The translations under genes and the position numbers were made by a program. A DNA stretch of 64,000 nucleotides from Nonomuraea sp. NBC_00507 (GTDB lineage Bacteria > Actinomycetota > Actinomycetes > Streptosporangiales > Streptosporangiaceae), in NCBI RefSeq assembly GCF_036013525.1, contig NZ_CP107853.1, positions 9,858,001 through 9,922,000 on the forward strand, given 5' to 3'. A model generated the notes under the pieces. That model did no database searches. It saw only the letters and a list, made by a program, of their open reading frames with translations, and had not been told where the DNA came from. Below, in pieces: positions 30,540 to 39,269 of this stretch; the stretch's first letter is position 1, and each line of letters begins with the position of its first letter.

Positions 30540-32000
30540 ATGCTCCGCACTCCGGCGCTGATCGCGATCGCGATCGGCGCGTTAGTCGTGACGGCCACCC
30601 CCGCCGTCTCCGCACCCATCACCGCTTCTTCCGCCGCCAAGCCACCCTCTGGCGTGGTGGACGCCCTGGAACGCGATCTCGGGATCACCGAGGAGCAGGC
30701 GATCAACCGCCTGGCGAACGAGGCCCGCGGCAACTCCGCCGCACCCGGCCTGCGCAAGAAGCTCGGCGACCGCTTCGCCGGCACCTGGTACGAGGGCGCC
30801 GAGAGCACCTTCGTCGTGGCCACCGTCGACCCGGCCGACGTCGGCGAGATCCGCCGCGCGGGCGCCGTGGCCCGCGTCGTGCCGCGGACACTGGCGCAGC
30901 TCTCCACCGTCAAGGACGGCCTGGACCGGACCGCGCCGCCCGCCACCGTCCACAGCTGGGCCATCTCGCCCCAGGACAACGCGGTCATCGTGCACGCGAG
31001 CGACGCGGCGGCGGCACAGTCCTGGATCAGCGCCGGCGGCGTGGACGCCGCGGCTGTGAAGGTCGAGCAGTCGGCCGAGCGCCCGCGTCTGTTCTACGAC
31101 ATCCGTGGCGGGGACGCGTACTACACCTCGGAGGGTTACCGCTGCTCGGTCGGCTTCGCGGCCAGGCGCGGCACCCAGCTCGGCTTCACCACCGCGGGCC
31201 ACTGCGGCGGCACGGGCGTGACCACGACCGGCTACAACCGGGTGGCCCAGGGCACCGTCCAGATCTCGTCCTTCCCCGGCAACGACTACGCGTGGGTCGC
31301 CACCAACACGCAGTGGACGGCCCCCGGCGTCGTCAACGGCTACAGCGCCGGAACCCTCCCGGTCCGCGGCGCGACCGTCACCCAGCCCCAGGGCTCGGTG
31401 TGCCGCTCCGGCTCCACCACGCAGTGGCACTGCGGCACGGTCACCGCGCTCAACGCCACCGTCAACTACCCGGAGGGCACCGTCACGGGCCTGACGCGTA
31501 CCACGGTGTGCGCCGAGGGCGGCGACTCGGGCGGCTCGTTCATCTCGGGCGACCAGGCCCAGGGCATGACCTCGGGCGGCTCGGGCAACTGCACCGTGGG
31601 CGGCACCACGTACTTCCAGCCCGTGGGCGAGATCCTCTCCGCAGGGGGCCTGACCCTGGTCACCGCCGGCGGCACCGACCCGCCGCCCGGCTGCCAGAGC
31701 TACGAGGAGACCTACAGCGGGTCGCTGACCTCGAACGCCAGCGCGTACCAGCCGAACGGCTCCTACTACCAGGCGACGGTCTCCGGCACCCACGCCGCTT
31801 GCCTCGACGGTCCGAACGGTACGGACTTCGACGTGTACCTCCAGAAGTGGAATGGCTCGTCGTGGGCCGTGGTCGCCAGGGGCGACAGCCCGAACCCCGA
31901 CGAGACGATCAGCTACAACGGCACCGCCGGTTACTACCGGTATCGGGTGCACGCTTACAGCGGGTCGGGCTCGTACACACTGGGCCTGAACCGCCCATGA
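30540..32000 (+). CDS. Secreted S1-family serine protease (alpha-lytic/streptogrisin-like) with C-terminal PPC-like domain
   Basis: The 486-residue pre-pro-protease has a signal peptide (AIAIGALVVTATPAVSA), an alpha-lytic-type prodomain (ALERDLGITEEQAINRLANEARGN, FVVATVDPADVGEIRRAGA) and a catalytic domain from about residue 175. The triad is His in LGFTTAGHCGG, Asp in FPGNDYAWV and Ser in CAEGGDSGGSF. Cys pairs match the family. A Gly/Pro linker (GGTDPPPGCQS) leads to a C-terminal beta-sandwich PPC-like domain. It lies alone, followed by a strong terminator. Confidence 0.93.
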   Translation: MLRTPALIAIAIGALVVTATPAVSAPITASSAAKPPSGVVDALERDLGITEEQAINRLANEARGNSAAPGLRKKLGDRFAGTWYEGAESTFVVATVDPADVGEIRRAGAVARVVPRTLAQLSTVKDGLDRTAPPATVHSWAISPQDNAVIVHASDAAAAQSWISAGGVDAAAVKVEQSAERPRLFYDIRGGDAYYTSEGYRCSVGFAARRGTQLGFTTAGHCGGTGVTTTGYNRVAQGTVQISSFPGNDYAWVATNTQWTAPGVVNGYSAGTLPVRGATVTQPQGSVCRSGSTTQWHCGTVTALNATVNYPEGTVTGLTRTTVCAEGGDSGGSFISGDQAQGMTSGGSGNCTVGGTTYFQPVGEILSAGGLTLVTAGGTDPPPGCQSYEETYSGSLTSNASAYQPNGSYYQATVSGTHAACLDGPNGTDFDVYLQKWNGSSWAVVARGDSPNPDETISYNGTAGYYRYRVHAYSGSGSYTLGLNRP

Positions 32001-32023
32001 CGGCTTGCTCCAGCTGAGCAGAC

Positions 32024-32060
32024 GGTGGGGCCGGGACGCTGATCACGTCCCGGCCTCACC
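32024..32060. terminator. Terminator between the protease and FAD-monooxygenase genes
   Basis: GGTGGGGCCGGGACG, loop CTGATCA, CGTCCCGGCCTCACC pairs over 15 bases with one G-T wobble. It lies between two convergent genes and can serve both. Confidence 0.75.
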
Positions 32061-32069
32061 ATGCGTCAC

Positions 32070-33206
32070 CTAGATCCGGCTGCTGAGGGCACGCAGCAGA
32101 AGTCCGAACCCACGGGTGGCAAGCCGCGGCGGTGTGGCGCCGTTCATCCAGATGAGGTGCTCGCTCTGCATCACCGTGCGCGGGCCGGACACCGCGAGCG
32201 CGTGCGAGGCCACCGTGGAGGCCAGGGCCGCCCGCCGCCTCCGCCTGGAGGAGTACACGCCGACGACCTCCCGCGGATCGGGCACGGCGCCCAGGCACTC
32301 CACCAGCGTCGCCACGTCCTCGAGCGCCTGGTTCGTGCCGTGCGCCATGACGGGCGGCATCCCGTGCGCCGCGTCCCCGAGCAGCACGCACCGCCCGTCG
32401 CCCCAGCGGCGCGGCACCTGGTGCCGGGTGTGCGGGAACACCTCAGCGTCACCGTCCCCCAGCGACGCCAGCACCTGCTCGACCGGCGCACCCCAGCCCC
32501 CGAACCGGCGGCGCAGCATCTCCAGCGGCTTGTCCTCCGGCGGCGCGCCCGGCGACCACGGCACGTCGAAGAACCACTGCATGAGCCCGTCGCCCGCGCC
32601 CATGTACCCGAAGTCGCCCTGCCGGCCGACCATCAACGTCGTGGTCGACCCGGGATCGAACGGGGCCGGCGTCAGGCCCTGCCAGACCGCCGCACCGGTC
32701 AGAGCCGCCTGGCCACCTCCCAGCAGGAGAGCGCGCACCCGGGAGTGCACACCGTCGGCCCCGACCAGGAAGTCACCGCTGATCTCCTGACCTGTTTCCG
32801 TCCGCACCCGTACGCCGTCCCCGTCGGCGTCCAGCTCCGCCACCCGCGCTCCGAACCGCACGGTCCCCTCCGGCAACCCGCTCTCCAGGAGGGTGATCAG
32901 CGACCCGCGCGGGATCACCCGCGCCGCCGACCCGAACCGCCGCGCCAGCGCTTCCAGGTCGAACTCCAGCACGCGGCGTCCGCTCGCGGTCCGCAGGCAT
33001 AACGTCGTCAGCGGCTGCCCCACCCCGTCCAGGCCCACGCCCAGATCCGCCAGGATCGCCGTGCCGTTGCACCACAACGTGATGGCCCCACCCCCGAGGC
33101 GCAACTCCTGCGCCTGTTCCAGCACCACCACTTCGTGCCCCGCGGCGATCAACCCTCGCGCCGCCGCGAGCCCGCTGATCCCCGCCCCCACCACAAGCAC
33201 CCGCAC
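32070..33206 (-). CDS. FAD-dependent monooxygenase (PHBH/UbiH-like)
   Basis: The 378-residue group A flavoprotein monooxygenase has MRVLVVGAGISGLAAARGLIAAGHEVVVLEQ, the middle motif DFLVGADGVHSRVRALL, and CVLLGDAAHGMPPVMAHGTNQALEDV, the second FAD/ribityl motif. These are all features of NAD(P)H-dependent aromatic hydroxylases. A perfect AGTAGTACTACT palindrome lies upstream, as is common where a TetR gene controls such monooxygenases, though no such regulator is adjacent. The substrate is unknown. Confidence 0.9.
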   Translation of the reverse strand: MRVLVVGAGISGLAAARGLIAAGHEVVVLEQAQELRLGGGAITLWCNGTAILADLGVGLDGVGQPLTTLCLRTASGRRVLEFDLEALARRFGSAARVIPRGSLITLLESGLPEGTVRFGARVAELDADGDGVRVRTETGQEISGDFLVGADGVHSRVRALLLGGGQAALTGAAVWQGLTPAPFDPGSTTTLMVGRQGDFGYMGAGDGLMQWFFDVPWSPGAPPEDKPLEMLRRRFGGWGAPVEQVLASLGDGDAEVFPHTRHQVPRRWGDGRCVLLGDAAHGMPPVMAHGTNQALEDVATLVECLGAVPDPREVVGVYSSRRRRRAALASTVASHALAVSGPRTVMQSEHLIWMNGATPPRLATRGFGLLLRALSSRI

Positions 33207-33230
33207 CGCCGCCCCCTTTGCTCTACAATA

Positions 33231-33242
33231 AGTAGTACTACT
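33231..33242. promoter_or_regulatory. Perfect palindrome AGTAGTACTACT upstream of the FAD monooxygenase
   Basis: This 12-bp palindrome lies 25 bases before the FAD-monooxygenase start in an otherwise AT-rich patch. It looks like a TetR-type operator. No TetR gene is adjacent. Confidence 0.45.
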
Positions 33243-33314
33243 AGATATAGAGCATCGGCCCGATCATCCTCAAGATCCCGACAAGCGCCCGGCTGGTACG
33301 CGGCGACGCGGCGA

Positions 33315-33950
33315 TCAGAGGGACTTCAAGTACGTGAGAACCGCCAGAATGCGACGATTGCTCTCCGCCGAGTCCGGCAAGTTCAGCTTCTGGAAGATCG
33401 ATCGCATGTGCGCCTCCACCGTGCGCTCGGCGATGACCAGGCGGGCGGCGATGGCGGTGTTGGAGTGTCCCTCGGCGACGAGGGCGAGGACATCGTGCTC
33501 GCGCTCGGACAGGCGCGCGATCTGCGTGTTCTGGGCGTTGATCAGCGCCGCCACCACCTCGGGATCGAGCGCCGAGCCGCCTGCGGCGACCCTGGCGAGG
33601 GCGGACAGGAAGTCGTCGACGTGCAGCACCCGGTCCTTGAGCAGATATCCGAATGCTCCGGTGCTCACCAGCGGGACCGAGTTGGTGGTCTCGATGTGCT
33701 GGGACAGCAGCAGCATGGGGAAATCGGGCAGCTCCCGCCGAAGAAGCCGGGCGGCCTGCACTCCGTCGTCACTCATCGTCGGCGGCATCCGCACATCGAT
33801 GACCGCGATGTCGGGCCGGTGCCCGCGTACCGCGTCGACCAGGGCCTGGGCGTCCCCGACGGCGGCGACGACCTCGTGACCCGCGTCTTGGAGCAGCCGG
33901 ACGATCCCCTCCCGGAACAGCGCCGAATCCTCCGCCACTATGACGCGCAT
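33315..33950 (-). CDS. NarL/LuxR-family response regulator
   Basis: The 211-residue regulator has a receiver domain (MRVIVAEDSALFREGIVRLLQDAGHEVV, phospho-Asp in IAVIDVRMPPT, Lys in GYLLKDRVLHV) and a LuxR domain (LSEREHDVLALVAEGHSNTAIAARLVIAERTVEAHMRSIFQKLNL). It overlaps the kinase gene upstream by 13 bases, so the two are co-translated. Confidence 0.93.
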   Translation of the reverse strand: MRVIVAEDSALFREGIVRLLQDAGHEVVAAVGDAQALVDAVRGHRPDIAVIDVRMPPTMSDDGVQAARLLRRELPDFPMLLLSQHIETTNSVPLVSTGAFGYLLKDRVLHVDDFLSALARVAAGGSALDPEVVAALINAQNTQIARLSEREHDVLALVAEGHSNTAIAARLVIAERTVEAHMRSIFQKLNLPDSAESNRRILAVLTYLKSL

Positions 33951-35893
33951 GGCATCTCCGCCTCGATCGTGGTGCCCTCGTGCGGCGCACTGATCACCGA
34001 GAGCGTTCCGCCGATCGCGCTGACACGATCGCGCAGGGTGGTCAGGGACGCCTGGGACGGCGTGAAGCCGACGCCGTCATCAGTGACGGCGATGTGCAGG
34101 CAATCCCCGGCCTGGCGCACGCTTACGCGGATGCCGGTCGCCTCGGCGTGTTTCAGCACGTTGGTCATGGCCTCGGCCACCAGGAAGTACGCGGTGGTGG
34201 CCACGACGTCGCTCGTCACCACCGTGCCGGCGCGCAGGTCGACGGGCAGCGCGCACTGGGCGGCGAGCCTGCGCAGGGCGGCGGTGAGCCCGTCGTCGAG
34301 ACTGGCGGGGCGCAGGCCGTGAGCCAGCCTTCGGAGCTCGCCGACGGTGTCCTCCAGCCGGTCCACCGCCAGGTCCAGCTCGAGGGAGAGCGGGTCGGCA
34401 GGGTCGAGACGCCGCTGGGCGGCCCGTAATTGCATGCCGACCGCCAGCAGGTGCTGCTGGGCGCCGTCGTGCAGGTCGCGTTCCAGCCGCTTGCGCTCGG
34501 CCACGGCGGCTGAGACCAGACGCCGCCGGCTCTCCGACACCTCCGCCAGAACCCTGCGCAGGCCCAGCCGCAACCGGCTCACCTCGATCGGCAACCCGGC
34601 CGCCGACACCGCGAGGCGGACCCGCCTGAGCTGACGAGCCGACACGCGGCCGAGGACCACCACGCCGATCTCGGCATCGGCCGTCCGCAACGGCAGCGTG
34701 GTGCGGTCCGCGGGCACCTCGGCGTCGGTCCCCCAGATGTCCACGTACCCGCCGCGCTCGGCCTCGGTGAGCAGCAGGACCAGCCCGGGGTCGCCGGCGA
34801 GCGCGCGCAGCGCCTCCTGCACCGACTCCGGCTCCGCCGTGCCGTCCCGTACCCGGTCGACGAAGTCGGCGATGCCGGCGAGGATCACCGTACGGTCCCG
34901 GTCGAAGACCCGTCCGGTGGCGTCGTGCACCCGCCGGAACACCGGCATGAGGATCAACGCGGCCACGAACACCGCCCCGTACCCGCCCAGCGGCGAGTCA
35001 CGGCCGAAGAAGGAGCCGAGCACGACGGCGGACGCGGCGAACACGCCCGCCGCGATGATCGTGGTCAGCACCCACGCCGCGGAGTCGCCGAGGATCCTGT
35101 CGATCTCGAACAGGTCATGGCGCAGTACGGCCACGGCCACCGCGGCGGGGACGAGCACCACGATCCCGATCAGGAAGCCGCCGTACGCGGCGGGTCCCGC
35201 CCAGCCGAGCGCGGTGATCGCCCAACTGGCCACCATGAGCGCCACCACCAACACGGCGGCCAGGACGAGCCATCTGGTCTGCGCGCGTACCCGCTCGTCA
35301 CCGCGGCGGTAACGCACCACCACGGAGCTCACACTGGCGACCGACACGACGAGCAAGGCCGCGAGCGCGGCCACCATCAGCGGCATCCAGATACCCGCCG
35401 GCACCGCCACCGGTGAGCGGACCACCGGCGGCGGGTCGTAATGGTTCATGGTCACCACCATCGCCGCCGTCACACCGGCCGCCGACAGGGGCACCGCGGC
35501 CGCCGCCACCCGCCACCGTCGTCCCGGGAGCAGCCCGTCAGGAAAGACCAGTAACAGGAGGAGAAACCCCACCACCTGCCACGACCAGATCACCGCCCCC
35601 CACCACGAGTGGCGGCCCCATTCCTCCAGCGCGGGCACGGCCAGCATCGAGACCGCCACCCCCGCGAGCGCGCCCGGCACAGGACTGGCCGGCGCCCGTA
35701 CCGCGATCAACCAGCCGAGTCCCAGCGGCACCAGCCCGAGCAGATAAACGGCGAACGCCCAGCCCCCGCCCGCCGCCCAGCCCCCGCCCGCCGCCCAGCC
35801 CCCGCCGGCCGCCGACGCCCCGCCCGCCGCCCAGGCCAGCGCGGTCCACGCGCCGGCGCACGCGATCGTCGCCGCCACCATCCACCAGCGCAT
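33938..35893 (-). CDS. Multi-pass sensor histidine kinase
   Basis: The 651-residue kinase has about eight hydrophobic segments in its first 300 residues, no extracellular sensor domain, a linker PAS/GAF-like region, and a HisKA_3 domain (RLVSAAVAERKRLERDLHDGAQQHLLAVGMQLRAAQ, phospho-His in ERDLHDGAQQ). The HATPase domain reads YFLVAEAMTNVLKHAEATG and VTDDGVGF. The preferred start is ATG 35893 (MRWWMVAAT). A Gly/Trp-rich minisatellite-coded segment lies near residues 25-45. It pairs with the overlapping response regulator. Confidence 0.88.
   Translation of the reverse strand: MRWWMVAATIACAGAWTALAWAAGGASAAGGGWAAGGGWAAGGGWAFAVYLLGLVPLGLGWLIAVRAPASPVPGALAGVAVSMLAVPALEEWGRHSWWGAVIWSWQVVGFLLLLLVFPDGLLPGRRWRVAAAAVPLSAAGVTAAMVVTMNHYDPPPVVRSPVAVPAGIWMPLMVAALAALLVVSVASVSSVVVRYRRGDERVRAQTRWLVLAAVLVVALMVASWAITALGWAGPAAYGGFLIGIVVLVPAAVAVAVLRHDLFEIDRILGDSAAWVLTTIIAAGVFAASAVVLGSFFGRDSPLGGYGAVFVAALILMPVFRRVHDATGRVFDRDRTVILAGIADFVDRVRDGTAEPESVQEALRALAGDPGLVLLLTEAERGGYVDIWGTDAEVPADRTTLPLRTADAEIGVVVLGRVSARQLRRVRLAVSAAGLPIEVSRLRLGLRRVLAEVSESRRRLVSAAVAERKRLERDLHDGAQQHLLAVGMQLRAAQRRLDPADPLSLELDLAVDRLEDTVGELRRLAHGLRPASLDDGLTAALRRLAAQCALPVDLRAGTVVTSDVVATTAYFLVAEAMTNVLKHAEATGIRVSVRQAGDCLHIAVTDDGVGFTPSQASLTTLRDRVSAIGGTLSVISAPHEGTTIEAEMPCAS
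35761..35814. repeat. 18-bp tandem repeat inside the kinase gene
   Basis: AGCCCCCGCCCGCCGCCC occurs twice exactly (35761-35778 and 35779-35796) and once in degenerate form (35797-35814). On the coding strand it gives a WAAGGG-type hexapeptide repeat between the first membrane helices. Confidence 0.85.
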
Positions 35894-36060
35894 GCGGCTC
35901 ACCGCGACATTCTCCTGCGCGAGCGCCACCCTGGCATCAGTGCCACCACGTACCGGCCTGCCCGGCACGACATCCAGCGCTGCCCTCGATGCGCGCCCAG
36001 GACCGATCCACCGACAGTGGATGCGTCCCGAACACCTCCGAACAACAAGGAGAGAACACC

Positions 36061-36378
36061 ATGGTCGCCATCATCGTGGTCCTGCTGGCCCTGCCGATCG
36101 GTTTGCTGATCCGCAACCGGCTCGGCGCCTACCTGGCGTTCGCCGTCGTCTTCGCCCAGGTCTACACCTTCCAGACGGGACTCCTGGTCATGGAGTGGAC
36201 CAACGGCGCGACCGCGGCCTTCCCGCGCAGCACCTCGCCGGAGCTGCTCGACAGCAGCCTCGGCTACCTGGCCTTCACCTCGGTGGTCTACCTCGTGGGG
36301 TTCGGGCTGGTGACGCTCGGTCACTGGCTGCGCGGCCGACGCCGCCACAACGCCGAGGAAGTACGGCTGGACCGCTGA
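36061..36378 (+). CDS. Small membrane protein (105 aa)
   Basis: The ATG follows AAGGAGAGAACACC. The protein starts with a hydrophobic helix pair (VAIIVVLLALPIGLLIRNRLGAYLAFAVVFAQVYTFQTGLLVMEW) and has a third helix near residues 70-92 (LGYLAFTSVVYLVGFGLVTLGHWL), ending in a basic tail. The family is not recognised. It is divergent from the kinase gene (starts at 35893) and may be controlled by that kinase pair. Confidence 0.75.
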   Translation: MVAIIVVLLALPIGLLIRNRLGAYLAFAVVFAQVYTFQTGLLVMEWTNGATAAFPRSTSPELLDSSLGYLAFTSVVYLVGFGLVTLGHWLRGRRRHNAEEVRLDR

Positions 36379-36642
36379 CCGACCCCCTCCATGTGCCCCG
36401 CCACCCCTCAGCAGACAGCGACCCCGCCCCGCCACCAGTACCCTCTTTACGCGTGCACTCGACCTGAAAGATCCGCGGATACGATCGACTGAGGGTCCGC
36501 TGACGTTGCGGAGCGTGGAATGATGTCCGGGGGACCTTGTCTCCCGTCCGGCGGGGCACCAGAACGGGATCGAAATGCTCTAGCCTTAGCCATGCACGAG
36601 GCCGGGTATGACACCCTGCCGCGCTGCACACAACTGAATCCA

Positions 36643-36716
36643 GGGGCGGTAGCTCAGCCGGTCAGAGCATCGGACTCATAATCCGTGGGTCGTGGGTTCA
36701 AGTCCCACCCGCCCTA
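36643..36716 (+). tRNA. tRNA with CAT anticodon (Met or lysidine-type Ile2)
   Basis: A 74-nt cloverleaf is visible: acceptor GGGGCGG/CCGCCCT, D stem GCTC/GAGC, anticodon loop CTCATAA with CAT at 36677-36679, T arm GTGGG-TTCAAGT-CCCAC, discriminator A at 36716, no encoded CCA. The anticodon cannot separate Met from Ile2. Its 3' end is followed directly by an integrase remnant, so it is a phage/ICE attachment site. Confidence 0.92.
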
Positions 36717-37310
36717 CTCTCCCACTCCAGGCTGTACCTGGGGGTTCCTTGATCCCGCCAAGTCGGCGGGACGGCGGTCTCCCAGATGGGAGACCGTATG
36801 GAGACCGCCAGTTTGGGACGCCTCCCCCACGGCGACCGCCCGAGGCACCAGAACAGCACTCGCTTCGGCCGCTTCCCGCGCTACTTCCGGCAGCACCGTT
36901 GTGTAAAGATCTGCCGTGATCGACACGCTCGAGTGCCGCAGCATCGCCGACGTCGTCTTCATGTCGTTGCCGGCCGCCAGGGACAGTGTGGCCGCGCCGT
37001 GGAGGTCGTGCAGCCGGATCGGCGGCAGGCCAGCCGCGAACGCCAACCGCTCGAAGTGCTCACTGACCCAGTCAGGCGTCAACTCGCTGCCGTCCTCGCG
37101 CGTGAAGATCCGGCCTGTGTCCGTCCACGCCGATCCCCACGCCAGCCGCTCCTCGTCCTGCCGGGCCTTGTGCGCCCGCAGGACGGCGACCGTGACCTTG
37201 TCCAGCGCAACCACCGCGTCCGACGACTCTGTCTTCGGCGATCCCTCCTTCACCTCCCGGCCGACGTTGGTGAGCTGCGTGGCCGTGGCCAGCAGACCCC
37301 GCCCCGACCA
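36714..37310 (-). pseudogene. Tyrosine integrase C-terminal remnant, catalytically inactivated
   Basis: The open frame contains TATQLTNVGREVKEGSPKTE, then ALDKVTVAVLRAHKARQ, IRLHDLHGAATLSLAAG and ADLYTTVLPEVARE. This is the catalytic domain of an ICE/phage integrase of the pSAM2 type. The canonical HDLRHGAAT motif here reads HDLHGAAT, so the catalytic Arg was lost by a 3-base deletion; Tyr in ADLYTT remains. The N-terminal half, with the first catalytic Arg, is missing. The stop codon lies in the tRNA 3' end, as expected for an integrase beside its attachment site. Confidence 0.75.
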
Positions 37311-37315
37311 CTGGT

Positions 37316-37470
37316 GGTGCCTGATGCAGGCCCGCTCCGTCTGGGCGCGCGTCGGCTACTGGCTGCCACTCGGCGGCGGCCATCGGGCACTCGGCGACGC
37401 CCGTGACGCGCACGAGCTGGCACGCGATCGCCGCCCCGCTCGCACACTGACCACAGGGAGACACGCATGA
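37316..37470 (+). pseudogene. 3' end of an integrative-element gene
   Basis: The frame reads MQARSVWARVGYWLPLGGGH and RALGDARDAHELARDRRPAR, then a TGA at 37468 that overlaps the next ATG. This tail has the look of an actinomycete integrative-element protein cut at its 5' end by the deletion that also truncated the integrase. No start codon with a ribosome site is visible in frame. Confidence 0.35.
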
Positions 37471-37727
37471 AGATCCGCCTGGTCGGCACGGCGGAAGAGG
37501 CAGAGGCCGCCGCCGCCCTGATCGGCACCGTAATGACCGTGCTGGAGGACTCCGGACCGCGCTCCCGTCGTGGCGGTGGCCTGCAGATTCAGCGCTACCT
37601 CGACGTCAGGCTCACACCACCGGACCCGCCGGGCTCGAAGGACCAGCCGCCGCACCGGTGCTCTGGCGATGCCGGGCGCGAAGCGAAGGCCTCGCACGAC
37701 GCCGTCGACCTCAGCTCATGGGGCTGA
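37467..37727 (+). CDS. Small integrative-element protein (86 aa)
   Basis: The sequence begins MKIRLVGTAEEAEAAAALIG, then TVMTVLEDSGPRSRRGGGLQIQRYLDVRLTPPDP. The MKIRLxGTxEEAxA...YLDVRL shape matches small proteins common in actinomycete integrative elements. Their function is unknown. It overlaps the preceding stop by ATGA and is followed by a terminator. Confidence 0.6.
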   Translation: MKIRLVGTAEEAEAAAALIGTVMTVLEDSGPRSRRGGGLQIQRYLDVRLTPPDPPGSKDQPPHRCSGDAGREAKASHDAVDLSSWG

Positions 37728-37739
37728 CGATCTCGGAAC

Positions 37740-37775
37740 GCACCGGCTCCCATCTGCGACGCAGGGAGCCGGTGC
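37740..37775 (+). terminator. Terminator after the small integrative-element gene
   Basis: GCACCGGCTCCC, loop of 12 bases, GGGAGCCGGTGC forms a perfect 12-bp stem 12 bases after the stop. The following bases are not very T-rich (CGTGTCAATAG). Confidence 0.75.
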
Positions 37776-38112
37776 CGTGTCAATAGGCGATACCGCAGCT
37801 CAACGGCATGACGTCGGCGCCGAGTCCGTCGCCGGCGAGGCCTCCCCGGCCGCCGCGGTGGCGAGAGAAACCCCAGCTCAGCGTTGTGTCGGCCCCTACT
37901 CGATCGCTATTGACAGCGCCGAAAGCACGTCGATTTGTCGGAACGGCGGCGTAGCGTCGCAGCCATGACTGTGGGTCCTCGTCTGGAACGGCGAGTTCGC
38001 AGGCGATCTGGCGGAGCAGGTGGCGAGCTGTCATCTGATGTGGCGGAATGGCGGCACACTGAACGAACGGGAGTGCCGTGGTTGTGGAGGATCCGGGAGC
38101 TATCCCGTGCGG
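37776..38112. other. Stretch without a confident gene
   Basis: Open frames exist on both strands here. One is an 84-codon minus-strand frame from 38034 (MTARHLLRQIACELAVPDED...); the other is a plus-strand stretch around 37980-38130 with LMWRNGGTLNERECRGCGGSG. They overlap each other, have no ribosome sites and are probably remains of deleted element genes. Confidence 0.4.
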
Positions 38113-38391
38113 CTACTGGGCGCTCGTGCCATCGCGCGCCTCAATCACCGCGGCCATGAATTCCTGGAAACGCGCGAACTGCTGCTGATCCATCTTCAGC
38201 GGCACCCCGTTGGCGATCCGGTCGTTGTACCTGGTGCCGATCGTAACCTTGAAGCCGTCACCGTGTGGTTTCGCGTCCACTCCGAGGAACGCCACGTGGT
38301 ATCGCCTGGCATCCGTCAGACAATGGAAGATTTCGAAGGTCCTGCCATCTCGCACCAGGATGTACTCGCCGATCGCGAACTCCGCTGTCAT
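38113..38391 (-). CDS. Small hypothetical island protein (92 aa)
   Basis: From ATG 38391 (preceded by CGGGAAG) the protein reads MTAEFAIGEYILVRDGRTFE, then IFHCLTDARRYHVAFLGVDAKPHGDGFKVTIGTRYNDRIANGVPLKMDQQQFARFQEFMAAVIEA. The mix of beta strands and a C-terminal helix is orderly and looks like a real small domain. No family is recognised. Confidence 0.5.
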   Translation of the reverse strand: MTAEFAIGEYILVRDGRTFEIFHCLTDARRYHVAFLGVDAKPHGDGFKVTIGTRYNDRIANGVPLKMDQQQFARFQEFMAAVIEARDGTSAQ

Positions 38392-38629
38392 AGCTTCCCG
38401 TTCATGCCGCTTGATGTGCCGGGAGTCAGGGTCATCCCGGGGCACACGTCATAAAGGGAGACTCCTCTCTATTACACCGCAGATAGCCGACGCCGACCGG
38501 CGTGGGGCTCTGTTTCCCCCGAAATCCGCCACTTCAGATGAGAGACCAAGGCAAGTGACCATCCCGGCCCCAACTGGCGAACCGCAGGTCAGCGACGGTG
38601 TTCCTCGACAGATCAGAAGAGAGGCCACA

Positions 38630-39057
38630 ATGACGATGGTGACGACAGCACCTCGAGCACCCGCCACCAGGAGAACTTCATCGCGCTCGCCGATGACCTC
38701 GCCGAGCTCGACGCGGCGCTGCTGGCGCAGCTGGACCCGGTCGACCGGGCCCGGCAAGTCCGCGCCCGCCGGGCACTGTGGCTGTACGCCGACGCACTGT
38801 GGGACGCGGCCAAGGCGACCAGGCCCGACAGCGAACCCGGCAACCTCGACGGCTACAACTGCGTGGCCGCGCTGCGCGACTTCACCGCCGAACTGCACAC
38901 CATCGCCGAGCAGGCACAGGCCGACGCCGGCGACCCGGACCCCGACGATGACGACCAGGGCGACGTCGACATGTGGAGGGAGCGGTTCGGCGGGCCGGGC
39001 ATCGCCATCGAACCCACGCCCGCCTACACCCTTCCGGACCGCCCTCCCCCGCGCTGA
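38630..39057 (+). pseudogene. Hypothetical island gene with a one-base frameshift near its start
   Basis: ATG at 38630 has a good ribosome site (AGAAGAGAGG), but its frame differs from the conserved downstream frame. That frame reads DGDDSTSSTRHQENFIALAD and continues DLAELDAALLAQLDPVDRARQVRARRALWLYADALWDAAKATRPDSEPGNLDGYNCVAALRDF to the stop at 39057. Adding one base after codon 2 would join MT to DGDDSTSS. So the gene has lost one base, or the sequence has an error. The product is a helical protein of about 141 residues, unknown. Confidence 0.6.
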
Positions 39058-39132
39058 GCCACAGGCGCCTGCCCGCAGGGGGATGTTCTGGCACGTCACC
39101 TGAGGGCCGCTACCTGGCGTCGCGCACCGCTG

Positions 39133-39172
39133 AGCCCTGCCCTTCCAGATTCCCCCCGGAAGGCAGGGCTTT
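39133..39172 (+). terminator. Terminator after the frameshifted island gene
   Basis: AGCCCTGCCCTTCC, 11-base loop, GGAAGGCAGGGCTTT forms a 12-bp stem with one bulged C and ends in T residues. Confidence 0.7.
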
Positions 39173-39269
39173 CACGATGTCATGGCCCCGCCCAACTCGC
39201 AGTTGCCCGCTCCATTGCGTTCCGCCCCGGTCACATCCAGGCGAGCACAGGGACGCGGGAGGCAGGCGG

